A stretch of 64,000 nucleotides of DNA from JAJDYQ01 sp965214035 (GTDB lineage Bacteria; Pseudomonadota; Gammaproteobacteria; JAJDYQ01), in assembly GCA_965214035.1 (NCBI GenBank), contig OZ243932.1, forward strand, positions 1,364,001 to 1,428,000, written 5' to 3'. How positions within the stretch are numbered: the first letter of the stretch is position 1; every line of letters starts with the position of its first letter. The notes below the pieces were generated by a model, which saw only the letters and a list, made by a program, of their open reading frames with translations, searched no databases and was not told the origin of the DNA. This document shows positions 44,927-54,693 of this stretch, one piece after another. The translations under genes and the position numbers were made by a program.

Positions 44927-46258
44927 TTACAACGGCGGGATACGTATAACCTGCCCAACCTTCAGACTGTCTGATTCAAGGTCATTCAACGCCATCAATC
45001 GCCTTGAAGTCGTTTGATATTTCTGTGCCAGTGCCGACAGTGTATCACCACGCTTGATAGTATGTGTTTTAACGGCGAACAGAGTATTATCTGGAGGCCG
45101 GCGTTCAAAATACCGTTTCAACCCACGCGCGATCGCTTTAACCATTTTCTGCTGATGGCTCCGACTCTTGAGATTCTGCTCCTCTGTCGGGTTGGATATA
45201 AATGCCAGCTCTATGAGAATGGATGGAATATCCGGTGACTTGAGAACAGCAAACCCCGCCCTCTCAACATGACGCTTATGGACCTTTCCGACTGTTTTTA
45301 ACTCTCTGAGCGTGCTCTGCGCAATATCCGCACTGGCCTCAATGGTCGCTGCCTGAGAAAGATCAAGCAACACAGACGCCAGCACATCGTCCTTATCATC
45401 CAGAGTGACTCCACCCATCAGCTCATCCGACATATTTTCATTCCTTGCCAGCCACTTGGCTGCTTCGGAAGAAGCGCCGCGTTCAGACAGGATATAAACA
45501 GAAGAACCCCTCACGTTCGGGCTGCGAAAAGCATCTGCATGCAACGAAACAAACATATCTGCACGGAATTCACGTGTCTTTTTAATGCGCTCCCGCAACT
45601 TCAAATAGTAATCGCCATCACGCACCATAACCGCCCTCATTCCGGGCTGCCTGTTGATCTCCGCCTCCAGCTTGCGGGCAACCTGCAATGTAATATGCTT
45701 TTCCTGTGTTCCTTTGCGTCCGATCGCACCAGGGTCCTCGCCGCCATGACCAGCATCGATGGCCACAACCACATCACGATATCCCTGATTATCGGGCTTT
45801 ACGGTTTTGGTCGCTTTTACAGGCCCCGGAGACTTTTCATATAAATCAACAACCAGCCGGTGCCCATATTGCCCACTGGGTCTGAGCAGAAAACTTTTCG
45901 GCTTTACCTCACGATCAGCATCCAGCACAAGACGCAAAGCCTGTTCTCTATTTGCGCTGCGCAATCCCCGTACATAACCTCTGGTCTCCAGTTGACGCCC
46001 GGCTTTATCGCCCCAGCCAGAATTTTTAAGGTCGATAACGACTCGATCCGGATTCCGTAAGGTAAAGAGGTGGTAGTCAACCGGTTGGGTCAGATCAAAG
46101 ACCACTCTGGTGTTATCAGGAGCAACCCACAAACGCGCACCAGTAACCTCCGCCTTTTCAGACAACGCCTGAAAAGGAGCAGAGATCAACGATACAAAGA
46201 ACAGAAATTTAAACAGTTTCTTCACTATTAATCCGCACTGACGCTTTATATACAACAT
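44927..46258 (-). CDS. amiC: N-acetylmuramoyl-L-alanine amidase (AmiC/AmiB type) with LysM
   Basis: About 443 residues from ATG 46258; GTG 46225 is an alternative, and 46381 is less likely because the extra residues are not signal-like. Signal peptide FLFFVSLISAPFQALS. AMIN domain: RLWVAPDNTRVVFDLTQPVD. The zinc amidase: VVAIDAGHGGEDPGAIGRKG (first His and Glu), SLHADAF (His), and ILIELAFISNPTEEQNL (final Glu). The C-terminal LysM is IKRGDTLSALAQKYQTTSRR. It cleaves septal peptidoglycan during division, usually controlled by EnvC/NlpD. It follows tsaE and nnr in the same direction. Confidence 0.92.
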   Translation of the reverse strand: MLYIKRQCGLIVKKLFKFLFFVSLISAPFQALSEKAEVTGARLWVAPDNTRVVFDLTQPVDYHLFTLRNPDRVVIDLKNSGWGDKAGRQLETRGYVRGLRSANREQALRLVLDADREVKPKSFLLRPSGQYGHRLVVDLYEKSPGPVKATKTVKPDNQGYRDVVVAIDAGHGGEDPGAIGRKGTQEKHITLQVARKLEAEINRQPGMRAVMVRDGDYYLKLRERIKKTREFRADMFVSLHADAFRSPNVRGSSVYILSERGASSEAAKWLARNENMSDELMGGVTLDDKDDVLASVLLDLSQAATIEASADIAQSTLRELKTVGKVHKRHVERAGFAVLKSPDIPSILIELAFISNPTEEQNLKSRSHQQKMVKAIARGLKRYFERRPPDNTLFAVKTHTIKRGDTLSALAQKYQTTSRRLMALNDLESDSLKVGQVIRIPPL

Positions 46259-46383
46259 TTTGCTGAAGATGCAAGTTTTCGGCAAATTTCTGTAAAGAAT
46301 AATGTTATAAAACCGATAGATACACGATGTAGCCAAATAAATTATATATTTATTCAATAAATGACTGATAATAAAAGCCATTT

Positions 46384-46839
46384 CTAAGCAGAAAGCACTT
46401 TAATCAACGAAACTGCCGGTTCGGACAATGCCCTGACAGTCGCCCGGCGTGCTCCCCCGTCGTACTCCATAAATATCTCCACACCGGGTTCACCGAGTGA
46501 GTTACCGGCACGGTCAGGCCATTCCACCAGCAACGTGTTATCTCCCGATTGTTCATCCCGGATACCGAGATACTCGAGCTCCTCCGGAGCGCTCAAGCGG
46601 TAAATATCCAGATGAAATATACGGCGACCGGACAGTTCATAAGGTTCTACCAGGGTATAGGTCGGACTTCTGACCACTCCGCGGTACCCCAGAGCACGCA
46701 GGAACCCCCTGACCAGTGTTGTCTTGCCGGAACCCAGCTCTCCGTGCAGAAATATCAGGCCACCAAGCAGGGATAAGCGCCTGCCAAGCATCTCCGTTGA
46801 CCGCTCATACGGCAGACACTGAACAAGTTGTTCAGACAT
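46384..46839 (-). CDS. tsaE: tRNA threonylcarbamoyladenosine ATPase TsaE
   Basis: 151 residues from ATG 46839, which overlaps the nnr stop by 8 bp; 30 additional in-frame residues upstream are not family-like. P-loop LHGELGSGKTTLVRGFLRAL (near residue 32), RSPTYTLVEPYELSGRRIFH, LDIYRL and LLVEWPDRAG are the TsaE blocks. It works with TsaB and TsaD to add the t6A modification to tRNAs that read ANN codons. The order nnr-tsaE-amidase is common in gammaproteobacteria. Confidence 0.96.
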   Translation of the reverse strand: MSEQLVQCLPYERSTEMLGRRLSLLGGLIFLHGELGSGKTTLVRGFLRALGYRGVVRSPTYTLVEPYELSGRRIFHLDIYRLSAPEELEYLGIRDEQSGDNTLLVEWPDRAGNSLGEPGVEIFMEYDGGARRATVRALSEPAVSLIKVLSA

Positions 46840-48304
46840 TGACCAGTTGACGTATAGAGGGTAATAAATCGCCAGCCAGCATACCGCGCTCGCCTTTTGC
46901 CTGTGCCTGTATATCAGCCGCCCCGGCATGGACCCAGACCCCCAGCTCGACGGCGTGCATCATGGTGAGCCCCTGCGCTATAAGTGCTCCAATAACACCT
47001 GACAGAGTGTCACCCATACCGGCGGTTGCCATGCCGGGGTTACCGCCGGCACATACCCGGATTTCCGGCCCGGCTATCAATGTTCCTGCCCCTTTCAGCA
47101 AAACGATTCCCGCATATTTTCTCTGGAGTAACTTCACTGCCTCATATCGATCTGCCATTATCTCCTGTGTGGATACACCCAGCAGGCGAGCCGCTTCGGC
47201 CGGGTGAGGCGTCAGAACACGATTTTCACCTTGGCAGGGTTCCCGCGCCAGCAGATTCAGGGCATCCGCATCAATCACCGCGGGCACATTCCTTTCCAGC
47301 ATAGCTCCCAGCAGCGACAAAGCCCATTCATCCTGGCCCAGGCCCGGACCTGTGACGACAGCGGTTGCCTTCTCGAAAAGCGGATTCAGATCCGATTTTT
47401 TATTGACACCGTGAACCATCAATTCCGGCTGAGCAGCCACTACAGCAGCCAGATGTTGCGGGCGGGTAGCAATACTGACCAGTCCGGCACCGGCTCTTAG
47501 AGCGGCCTGGCCAGCGAGAATAACCGAACCGGCCATCCCGTTGTTCCCTCCCATGACAAGAACATGGCCGTTGTCACCTTTATGTGCCGTTCTGGGGCGG
47601 GGATGCAGGTTACTGCGAACCGTATCGGAAAGCAGGCGTCCTTCACTGGCAACCTGCCGATGAACATCGTCCGGCACCCCCAGATCATCGAACACCACAT
47701 CGCCACAGTAATCCGGGGCATCGGCTGTAAACAGGCCTTTTTTCATGCCGATAAACGTTACAGTCATACAGGCATGAACCGCCGTTCCCATGGCCCGCCC
47801 GGTATCCGCATGAATACCCGAGGGTACATCAACCGAAACCACCGGCTGCGGACAGGCATTCATGCAGCGGATCGCCGCCTGCCAGTCTCCTTCAGGATTA
47901 CGCTGAATGCCTGTACCCAGCAAGGCATCAACAATGATATCGGCATCAAGGCTCATACCGGCGGTAAACTGCCTGACAGGCACACCCAATTCATCTGCAT
48001 CCCGCCACGCCCGCTGAGCATCACCTGTCAGCCCTGCAGGTTCGGAAAGATAATAAACGCACACCGGCATATTGCTTTCATGTGCCAGTCTGGCAATAAC
48101 ATAGCCATCACCGGCATTATTCCCGGCCCCACAAAAGACAGCGAGCCGCGCAGACCGTGACCACTGCTGCCGTAACCGGTCGAAAACAACCCGACCGGCA
48201 CGGCGCATTAACTCATATCCGGGAATCCCGGCCACTGTTATTGCCCGACGATCAAGCTCTCGGACCTGGGCTACTGAATAAAGGACATTTTGATCGATGC
48301 TCAT
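46832..48304 (-). CDS. nnr: Bifunctional NAD(P)H-hydrate epimerase/dehydratase
   Basis: 490 residues, a fusion of two domains. The N-terminal YjeF_N epimerase (residues about 10-215) contains VFCGAGNNAGDGYVIARLA and VDALLGTGIQRNPEGDW. The C-terminal ribokinase-like dehydratase (about 225-485) contains HKGDNGHVLVMGGNNGMAGS, VIDADALNLLARE, VLTPHPAEAARLLG, GGNPGMATAGMGDTLSGVIG. It repairs NADH/NADPH hydrates using ADP. Divergent from queG, so 48305-48334 and flanks hold two promoters. Confidence 0.96.
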   Translation of the reverse strand: MSIDQNVLYSVAQVRELDRRAITVAGIPGYELMRRAGRVVFDRLRQQWSRSARLAVFCGAGNNAGDGYVIARLAHESNMPVCVYYLSEPAGLTGDAQRAWRDADELGVPVRQFTAGMSLDADIIVDALLGTGIQRNPEGDWQAAIRCMNACPQPVVSVDVPSGIHADTGRAMGTAVHACMTVTFIGMKKGLFTADAPDYCGDVVFDDLGVPDDVHRQVASEGRLLSDTVRSNLHPRPRTAHKGDNGHVLVMGGNNGMAGSVILAGQAALRAGAGLVSIATRPQHLAAVVAAQPELMVHGVNKKSDLNPLFEKATAVVTGPGLGQDEWALSLLGAMLERNVPAVIDADALNLLAREPCQGENRVLTPHPAEAARLLGVSTQEIMADRYEAVKLLQRKYAGIVLLKGAGTLIAGPEIRVCAGGNPGMATAGMGDTLSGVIGALIAQGLTMMHAVELGVWVHAGAADIQAQAKGERGMLAGDLLPSIRQLVNV

Positions 48305-48334
48305 TGTTTCATTATAGCGTTACAATCACGGATT

Positions 48335-49405
48335 ATGGCCTCCGCACCCCATCACCCGGCACAACTCGCGATACAGATCAAACAATTCGGAATGGCGCTC
48401 GGATTCCAGCAGGTCGGCATCACAGACACCGACCTGACAACCAGCGAAACTCACCTGATGCAATGGCTTAAAGAGGGTCGGCAGGGTGATATGGACTGGA
48501 TGGTGCGACATGCGGACAAGCGTATTCAACCGGACAAGTTGCTCGAAAATACGATTCGCATTATCAGCGTCCGCCTTGACTACCTGCCCGCAGATTGTCA
48601 GGAGATGGAAGCCGTCCTGTCCCGGCAGGACAAAGCCTACATTTCCCGCTATGCACTGGGCCGTGATTACCATAAGCTGATGCGCCGCCGACTGCAGAAA
48701 CTGGCACGATACATAGAACAGCAGGTCGGTGCGTTTGGCTATCGGGCATTTGTCGATAGTGCCCCGGTCATGGAAAAACCACTGGCTGAAAAAGCCGGCC
48801 TTGGCTGGATAGGCAAGCATACCTGCCTACTCAACAAGCAGGCAGGTTCATGGTTTTTTCTGGGTGAAATCTACACCGACCTGCCACTCCCCATTGACAA
48901 GCCCGCACAAAAACATTGTGGAGACTGCCAGACCTGCATGGACATCTGCCCTACTCGCGCCATTACGGCCCCTTATCAACTGGATGCCCGACTATGTATT
49001 TCCTACCTGACCATAGAGCATAAAGGCACCATTCCGCTTGAGCTGCGGCCCCTGATCGGCAACCGTGTCTATGGCTGTGACGACTGCCAGATCTACTGCC
49101 CCTGGAACCGCTTTGCCGACCATACCGGTGAAACCGATTTCCATCCACGCCATCATCTGGACGACATGACCCTGCTGGAGATATTTGCCTGGGATGAGGC
49201 CACTTTTCTGCAAAAGACCGAAGGCTCAGCCATACGCCGAATTGGCTACGAACGCTGGTCACGAAACATTGCCATAGCGCTGGGCAACTGCCGAAGCCAT
49301 AAAGAAAAAATTATTCCGGCTCTGGAGGCAAAGCGGCGCAACACCACGGAACTGGTAAAGGAACATATCGATTGGGCATTAGAAAATATCCGTCATCTGG
49401 TATAG
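48335..49405 (+). CDS. queG: Epoxyqueuosine reductase QueG
   Basis: 356 residues from ATG 48335; an earlier in-frame ATG at 48290 would overlap nnr. Blocks: KEGRQGDMDWMVRHADKRIQ, YALGRDYHKLMRRRLQKLA, FVDSAPVMEKPLAEKAGLGW and IGKHTCLLN, all binding the cobalamin cofactor and substrate. Two 4Fe-4S clusters: CGDCQTCMDICPT and CDDCQIYCPWN. It reduces epoxyqueuosine to queuosine in tRNA wobble position 34. It is divergent from nnr and ends with TAG. Confidence 0.96.
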   Translation: MASAPHHPAQLAIQIKQFGMALGFQQVGITDTDLTTSETHLMQWLKEGRQGDMDWMVRHADKRIQPDKLLENTIRIISVRLDYLPADCQEMEAVLSRQDKAYISRYALGRDYHKLMRRRLQKLARYIEQQVGAFGYRAFVDSAPVMEKPLAEKAGLGWIGKHTCLLNKQAGSWFFLGEIYTDLPLPIDKPAQKHCGDCQTCMDICPTRAITAPYQLDARLCISYLTIEHKGTIPLELRPLIGNRVYGCDDCQIYCPWNRFADHTGETDFHPRHHLDDMTLLEIFAWDEATFLQKTEGSAIRRIGYERWSRNIAIALGNCRSHKEKIIPALEAKRRNTTELVKEHIDWALENIRHLV

Positions 49406-49439
49406 TGACTGCCACCTCAATCGATGAACCGGTAAACCA

Positions 49440-50039
49440 ATGAAAAGGCTTGTCATGTTATCCGTAGCCGCCATTCTGGCTGGCTGCGCCACCGCCCCAC
49501 CCCGCGATCAGGAAAACGCCTGCGCCATCTTCAGGGAGAAAAGTGACTGGTATGAGGCATCTGTCGATGTAGAAAAGAAATATAGCCTGCCCTTACAGGT
49601 ACAACTGGCCATTATGCGTCAGGAATCCAGTTTCAAACATAACGCAAAACCACCGCGCGAGACTTTTCTGGGCATCCCGCTGTGGTGGAGAAAATCCAGT
49701 GCCTACGGTTATGCCCAGGTCAAAGATAAAACATGGGACTGGTATAAGAGCAAAACAGGCAACTGGCTGGCCAGCCGTGATGACTACGAAGACGCGGTTG
49801 ACTTCATGGGCTGGTACACCACCATCAGCCAGAGAACCCTGGGCATTTCCAAGTGGGACACCTATAACCAGTATCTGGCATACCATGAAGGGCATGGCGG
49901 CTGGAAGCGCAAAACCTATAACAAAAAACCCTGGTTAATCAAGGTTGCACGCAGGGTTGACAACCAGGCCAGAACCTATGGCTCGCAGCTCAAGTCGTGC
50001 CGCTCCAATCTGGGCGGCGGTTCGTGGTGGCCGTTTTAG
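49440..50039 (+). CDS. SLT-type lytic transglycosylase-like lipoprotein
   Basis: 199 residues. A lipobox LAGC places the lipidated cysteine at residue 16. The SLT-like fold is suggested by PLQVQLAIMRQESSFKHNAK (catalytic Glu in RQES near residue 62), SAYGYAQVKDKTWDWYKSKT, and the late YHEGHGGWKRKTY instead of the classic AYNAG. It would cleave glycan strands at the outer-membrane side. It starts 34 bp after queG, in the same direction. It ends with TAG. Confidence 0.8.
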   Translation: MKRLVMLSVAAILAGCATAPPRDQENACAIFREKSDWYEASVDVEKKYSLPLQVQLAIMRQESSFKHNAKPPRETFLGIPLWWRKSSAYGYAQVKDKTWDWYKSKTGNWLASRDDYEDAVDFMGWYTTISQRTLGISKWDTYNQYLAYHEGHGGWKRKTYNKKPWLIKVARRVDNQARTYGSQLKSCRSNLGGGSWWPF

Positions 50040-50111
50040 GTATGGATGCACAACCCGGCTCAGGTTTTTATCACTCGGCAGCCATGGCACACAACCTTAT
50101 GGAGGCAATAC

Positions 50112-50567
50112 ATGCTTAAAACACCCCTGATCCTGACTCTGCTGGCAACCATTTTTTCACTGCCTGCTCAGGCCAGCGAATCCGGATGTACGATCACCCC
50201 GGAAAGACCGCTTGGCAACAACTACAAGGCCGATACGGCCATATTCAACACACAACCGGGAAAAGGCCTCATTATTGAAGGCAGGGTATTGTCGATTCAC
50301 AACTGTGCCCCTATTGAGGATGCCATCATAGAAATCTGGTCGGCCGGCAACGATGGCAGGTACCATGACAGGCTTCGTGCCTACATCATAACCCTGCCCG
50401 ATGGTTCCTACCGGTTTGAAACGGAATGGCCGGATATGCCTGTGCCGCATGTACATTTCATAGTCTCGGCAGGTGGCTACAAGCAACTGACGACACAGTG
50501 GATACCGGATACAAAAGTCACCACAGCGACCTTTGATCTCGTACTGGAACCTGCGCTGAGATTCTAG
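50112..50567 (+). CDS. Exported intradiol dioxygenase-like protein
   Basis: 151 residues from ATG 50112 with a GGAGG site 7 bp upstream. Signal peptide LKTPLILTLLATIFSLPAQA. The beta-sandwich resembles the C-terminal domain of protocatechuate 3,4-dioxygenase: EGRVLSIHNCAPIEDAIIEI, GRYHDRLRAYIITLPDGSYR and PVPHVHFIVSAGGYKQLTTQ. Two histidines (HVH) and one tyrosine fit the non-haem iron site, but the second tyrosine position (PDMPVPH) looks substituted, so catalysis is doubtful. The substrate is unknown. Confidence 0.68.
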   Translation: MLKTPLILTLLATIFSLPAQASESGCTITPERPLGNNYKADTAIFNTQPGKGLIIEGRVLSIHNCAPIEDAIIEIWSAGNDGRYHDRLRAYIITLPDGSYRFETEWPDMPVPHVHFIVSAGGYKQLTTQWIPDTKVTTATFDLVLEPALRF

Positions 50568-50610
50568 CCTCAGCCCGGCGGTGCCGAAACCATCAGGTCA
50601 GCATCTCCTT

Positions 50611-50650
50611 CAATCATGCAATCATGCAATCATGCAATCATGCAATCATG
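50611..50650. repeat. 8-bp tandem repeat (CAATCATG) x5
   Basis: Five perfect copies of CAATCATG occupy 50611-50650, between the dioxygenase-like gene and slt. The slt start at 50716 lies 66 bp downstream. Such short repeats change copy number by slippage; being 8 bp they would also shift any frame reading through them. Confidence 0.9.
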
Positions 50651-50715
50651 CCGCTTTTGCTTCATACTCAGGCTACAGAATAGCGGCCGGGAAGCCAGCG
50701 AACGAACTACTGATT

Positions 50716-52644
50716 ATGAAAAATACAGCTTACATTGTATGCTTGATAGCTCTGCTTGCACCATTTGCCATGGCCGATAATGCCGATGATCGCGGTAACT
50801 TTCTGGCTGCCGAAAAAGCCCTTAACAAAGGCGACCAGAAAACCTGGGAATACCTTCAACCACGCCTGAAAGACTACCCCCTGTACGCCGACCTGATCTT
50901 CAAACAGGTCATCACAAGCGTGGGCAGAGCCACCACAAATCAAGTAGAACAGGCCCTGTCAGAACTGAAAAATACCCCGCTGCGAAAAACCTACCTGCAA
51001 AAATGGCTGCAACATCTGGCCAGCCGACATCAGTGGCAAAGCTACATAAAATATTATGAAACCGGTCTTGGCACCCGCTATCAATGTCACTATGCCAACG
51101 CCCTGTACAAAACGGGCAAGCCGGAAAGAGCACTGAATGAAGCCAGACCACTGTGGCTGGTCAGCAAATCCCAAAACAGCCACTGTGACCCCGTATTTGC
51201 TGCAATGAAAAAGCATAATCACCTGAGTGACGCCCTCATCCAGGAACGCATCGGGCTGGTCATACGAAAGGGTAAAACTTCACTGGTTAAATACCTTGGC
51301 AGGCTATTACCAGAGCAAGAACAAAACATGGTGTCCGAATGGCTGAAAATACGCAGCCAACCGGAACATATTTTAGCAAAAAAATATATCGAATCCGAAA
51401 ATCCGAGCACCCAGGAACTGCTGGTTTACGGCATCAAGCGCATCGCCCTTTTTGATGCCGATAAAGCACTGCGTGGATGGTCGAAGATCAAATCACAGGT
51501 CCGGCTTTCCGAGACCGACAAACGTGAAATAGAGCGATATATCGCATTACGCATGACGACACAGCGACTGGATGGAGCAGTCAGCCAGCACAAAGCCATA
51601 CCGACACCCGATCAGGAGATACTGGAGTGGGGAGTACGGGCGGCCATCCGCGAAAATGACATGAAGTCCGCTGGTGAATTTATTGATCAAATGGGAGAGC
51701 TCGGCACTCTGCATGAACGCTGGCAATACTGGAAAGCAAAATCCATCGCCGACAATGGTGAACCGGCTATTGCAGATACACGATTTCATACCCTCGCTAC
51801 AGGCCGCGGCTATCATAACTTTCTTGCCGCTGACCAGCTTGAACTCCCATACCGATTCAACCATAATCCACTGCACTACGAAGAAACAGAAATCAATGAT
51901 TTAAAGAACCATTACAATGTACGACGTACCGAAGAACTGTACGTGCTGGATCGGATCCATAGTGCACGCCGCGAATGGTACTACCTGATGAAAAAATTTG
52001 GCGATGAAGACCGGCAGAAGCTGGCCTATATCCAAAAACAATGGGGCTGGCATTCACAAGCCATTCTCACCATTGCCAAAACTGACTATTACGACGACCT
52101 GGACATACGATTCCCCGTCATCTTTGAAGACGAGATCCAAAAAGTGGCAGCAAAAAACAATCTGGACACCGCCTGGATAATGGCCATTATGCGCCAGGAA
52201 AGTGCCTTTCAAAAAGACGCACGCTCCCCTGCCGGTGCACGGGGCCTGATGCAGCTTATGCCAGCCACCAGCCGACATGTCGCCAGGATACTGAAAATAA
52301 AAAAACCCGGACTGCACGAACTATACCAACCGGAAATCAATATAAAGCTGGGTACCGCATACCTGGAAAGAAACCTGTCAAGATTCAATAACAACAAACC
52401 ACTGACTACGGCAGCCTACAATGCCGGGCCAGGCCGGGTCAAAAAATGGCTGCCGACCGCAGGTACCATGCCGGCAGACGCCTGGGCCGAAACCATACCC
52501 TTCAAGGAAACACGACTGTATGTACAACGAATCATGTATTATGCCACCATCTACGACCAAAAACTCGGCCTGGATGTCAAACGCCTGGCGCAGCGTATGA
52601 CAACAATCGGCGATAACACAAACACAGTATCACACTCAAAATAA
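50716..52644 (+). CDS. slt: Soluble lytic murein transglycosylase Slt
   Basis: 642 residues from ATG 50716, which opens a signal peptide (YIVCLIALLAPFAMA). The long helical superhelix (U and L domains) covers residues about 20-455. The catalytic domain begins KNNLDTAWIMAIMRQESAFQ (catalytic Glu near residue 495), then SPAGARGLMQLMPATSRHVA, GTAYLERNLSRFNNNKPLTT and AAYNAGPGRVKKWL. It cleaves peptidoglycan glycan chains to anhydromuropeptides. Its last 80 bp are duplicated at 57092. An 8-bp repeat tract precedes it. Confidence 0.95.
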   Translation: MKNTAYIVCLIALLAPFAMADNADDRGNFLAAEKALNKGDQKTWEYLQPRLKDYPLYADLIFKQVITSVGRATTNQVEQALSELKNTPLRKTYLQKWLQHLASRHQWQSYIKYYETGLGTRYQCHYANALYKTGKPERALNEARPLWLVSKSQNSHCDPVFAAMKKHNHLSDALIQERIGLVIRKGKTSLVKYLGRLLPEQEQNMVSEWLKIRSQPEHILAKKYIESENPSTQELLVYGIKRIALFDADKALRGWSKIKSQVRLSETDKREIERYIALRMTTQRLDGAVSQHKAIPTPDQEILEWGVRAAIRENDMKSAGEFIDQMGELGTLHERWQYWKAKSIADNGEPAIADTRFHTLATGRGYHNFLAADQLELPYRFNHNPLHYEETEINDLKNHYNVRRTEELYVLDRIHSARREWYYLMKKFGDEDRQKLAYIQKQWGWHSQAILTIAKTDYYDDLDIRFPVIFEDEIQKVAAKNNLDTAWIMAIMRQESAFQKDARSPAGARGLMQLMPATSRHVARILKIKKPGLHELYQPEINIKLGTAYLERNLSRFNNNKPLTTAAYNAGPGRVKKWLPTAGTMPADAWAETIPFKETRLYVQRIMYYATIYDQKLGLDVKRLAQRMTTIGDNTNTVSHSK

Positions 52645-52752
52645 GAGATGAGGAATGAAAACATGAAGTCTGCATTCACTATCGGACTACTGCTGGCAAG
52701 CACAGTACTACAGGCAGGCGATGTCACCATCAAACATGCCGAAGCCGCAATG
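52564..52752. repeat. Direct repeat, copy 1 (slt 3' end and start of next gene)
   Basis: These 189 bp recur in the same orientation at 57092-57280 with 12 differences (about 94% identity) and no gaps. Copy 1 is the functional context: slt 3' end, its TAA and the first 30 codons of the following small gene. Confidence 0.95.
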
Positions 52753-53022
52753 GAAAGCAACAATCATTACCGTTTCAGCGTAACGCTGGAACATAGTGAC
52801 ACCGGCTGGGAGCATTATGCAGACCAGTGGCAAGTCCTGACAACGACAGGCGAAGCACTGGGAACCCGTACATTATTACATCCCCACGTCAACGAACAAC
52901 CATTCACACGCAGCCTTGGCGACGTCAGAGTGCCGGAGCATATCAATAGAGTCATTATACGCGCCAGAGATAGTGTTCATGGTGTCAGCACACAGCAATA
53001 CCAGCTTGAATTGCCTCGTTGA
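52663..53022 (+). CDS. Small exported protein of unknown function
   Basis: 119 residues from ATG 52663 with GAGG upstream. Signal peptide KSAFTIGLLLASTVLQAGDV. The mature part resembles a short beta-sandwich: HYRFSVTLEHSDTGWEHYAD, QWQVLTTTGEALGTRTLLHP, HVNEQPFTRSLGDVRVP and INRVIIRARDSVHG. Proteins like this, with HPHV-x-EQPFTR, occur in many proteobacteria but I know no function. It follows slt by 18 bp, likely on the same transcript. The first 30 codons are duplicated at 57191-57280. Confidence 0.78.
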   Translation: MKSAFTIGLLLASTVLQAGDVTIKHAEAAMESNNHYRFSVTLEHSDTGWEHYADQWQVLTTTGEALGTRTLLHPHVNEQPFTRSLGDVRVPEHINRVIIRARDSVHGVSTQQYQLELPR

Positions 53023-53138
53023 TGCGACGATTTGATTCAACCGGCAAGATATCAGTCAACATGCTGTAATATCTGCCAATGATGAATATGTGCCGGCAAC
53101 TGCCTCAAAAATCCAGGTTACAGTCCGCTATATTGCGT

Positions 53139-53625
53139 TTACTCTTGACTGCCATTAACCAGGATTTGATCCACCATACGGGCGAAAGGCAGGCTTTGCA
53201 GCCAGACGGTTCCATGACCGCTCAATGTCGCAAGAAACATGCCTGCTCCGCCAAAAATCATCGACTTGACACCGCCAGTACGCTCTATATCGTCGTCAAT
53301 ACCATGGGCAAATCCAACCAGACAGCCTGTATCGACCCGCAATATTTCCCCATCAAGCTGCCTTTCAACAACAGTACCCCCCAACCTGTATAAAGGCCAT
53401 ACCGTCACCTTTTAGCAATTGTAAAACAAGACCCTCACCTCCGAACAGTCTGGCCCCCAATCGGCGATAGAATGTAATATCGACTCTGGTTCCCACTGCC
53501 GCACAGAGGAAGGCATTTTTCCGGCATATCACCTCTTCACCCAGCTTTGCCATATCTAGGGCCACAATATTACCGGAAGCAGTACCTCGAAATATGCGAA
53601 GGAGTTTGAGTACCGCTACAATCAC
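53139..53625 (-). pseudogene. AIM24/TIGR00266-family protein fragment, frameshifted
   Basis: Two frames together spell the C-terminal two-thirds of the family: FRGTASGNIVALDMAKLGEE, VICRKNAFLCAAVGTRVDIT, RLGARLFGGEGLVLQLLKGD, GMAFIQVGG, then a shift near 53400 and TVVERQLDGEILRVDTGCLV, ERTGGVKSMIFGGAGMFLAT, HGTVWLQSLPFARMVDQI. The first about 70 residues are missing. The family folds as a beta-jelly roll of unclear function. It is a fossil inside the duplicated-flank island. Confidence 0.8.
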
Positions 53626-53751
53626 CGGAAACAGCCGGAGACGATTTTTCAGGATATGTTCGCCGCCCTGTAACCATAGACGTTAATAGTCAGTTGAACC
53701 GCCGCTCTGTCACGTCAGGCGAGCAACAATTTTCGGGTTTGATGGTGCATT

Positions 53752-54662
53752 TCATGGTTGGTTGCTTCTGAATACCGGATGAGATAAATCAAGTTTTTCA
53801 CTGATTTCATGATGCGGTATTGGTGATACAAGATCCGGCTTGATATTCCCGATCTGCTTTCCGACATAACCAGTAAACGATTGAGAATTATCGCAGCTGA
53901 TGCTGTGTCGGCCTTCCTCAATGGCAACCCTTGTCGTTATGCCATTGCCGCCAAAAAATCAAGCACGATTGACCCCGGATACGATAACGACCTGACAAGC
54001 CTTTGAATAACCTGTCTTGGCTTTTGTGTGGGGTGGCCTACCCTTTCCCTTGAATTACCGTTCAGTCTGCTAATCTTCCATACATTCGTCGGATTCCTAC
54101 CCTTTTCAATGCTCTCCGGGTTAAGGCGTTTATCTTTTTTGTAAATACCCTTTGTCTTTTCGTCATACGGTTCTCTAACAGCGTCCAGATTAAAGTAATA
54201 CTCTTTTGACTTGGCGAACCAGGCTATTTTCTCATGCCTGTTTGCAAAAAACCGTTGCGCACTCATCCCATTTGGGTAATTCCATATAATCAGGTTTGCC
54301 AGTAACATGTTGCTGGCCTGTCTCATGTGATTGATTATCGAAATAAGATCGCCACTCCCAGCCTCTCCCTGATATTGAAGCCCGCCAAATATTGCAATGT
54401 TGCCTGTTGGCTTTAGCACTCTTTCAGCCTCGCTCAACCATACTTCTGCCCAGTCAATGTAATTCTCATGATTGTCCCAATCGGCCAGCATGATATTGTA
54501 CGGCGGGTCACAGATAATCAGTTGTATTGATTCGTCCGGCAACCTTGCAAGCAGATCACAACAATCGGATATTTCTGCGATATGACTTGTAACGACAGGT
54601 ATTTCTGTTTCCAGATGTTTAGCCGATGAATACAAAACGCCATTTTTATTCATGGCGTTCAT
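53752..54662 (-). pseudogene. M.RsrI/EcoRI-isoschizomer-type N6-adenine methyltransferase, frameshifted
   Basis: A beta-class DNA methyltransferase: motif IV DPPY in QLIICDPPYNIMLADWDNHE, then SIAIFGG-like NIAIFGGLQYQGEAGSGDLI, NLIIWNYPNGMSAQRFFANR, REPYDEKTKGIYKKDKRLNP, and GHPTQKPRQVIQRLVRSL. SAM motif I at the C-terminus is broken: the frame reads DFLAAMA-stop, but the next frame gives FFGGNGITTRVAIEEGRHSI to a TGA at 53754. One missing T in a T-run explains this. The blocks match M.RsrI, which methylates GAATTC, nearly word for word as remembered. The restriction partner lies directly upstream. Confidence 0.9.
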
Positions 54663-54693
54663 GGCCCTTAATCCTGAGTTTCAATGAGATCGG

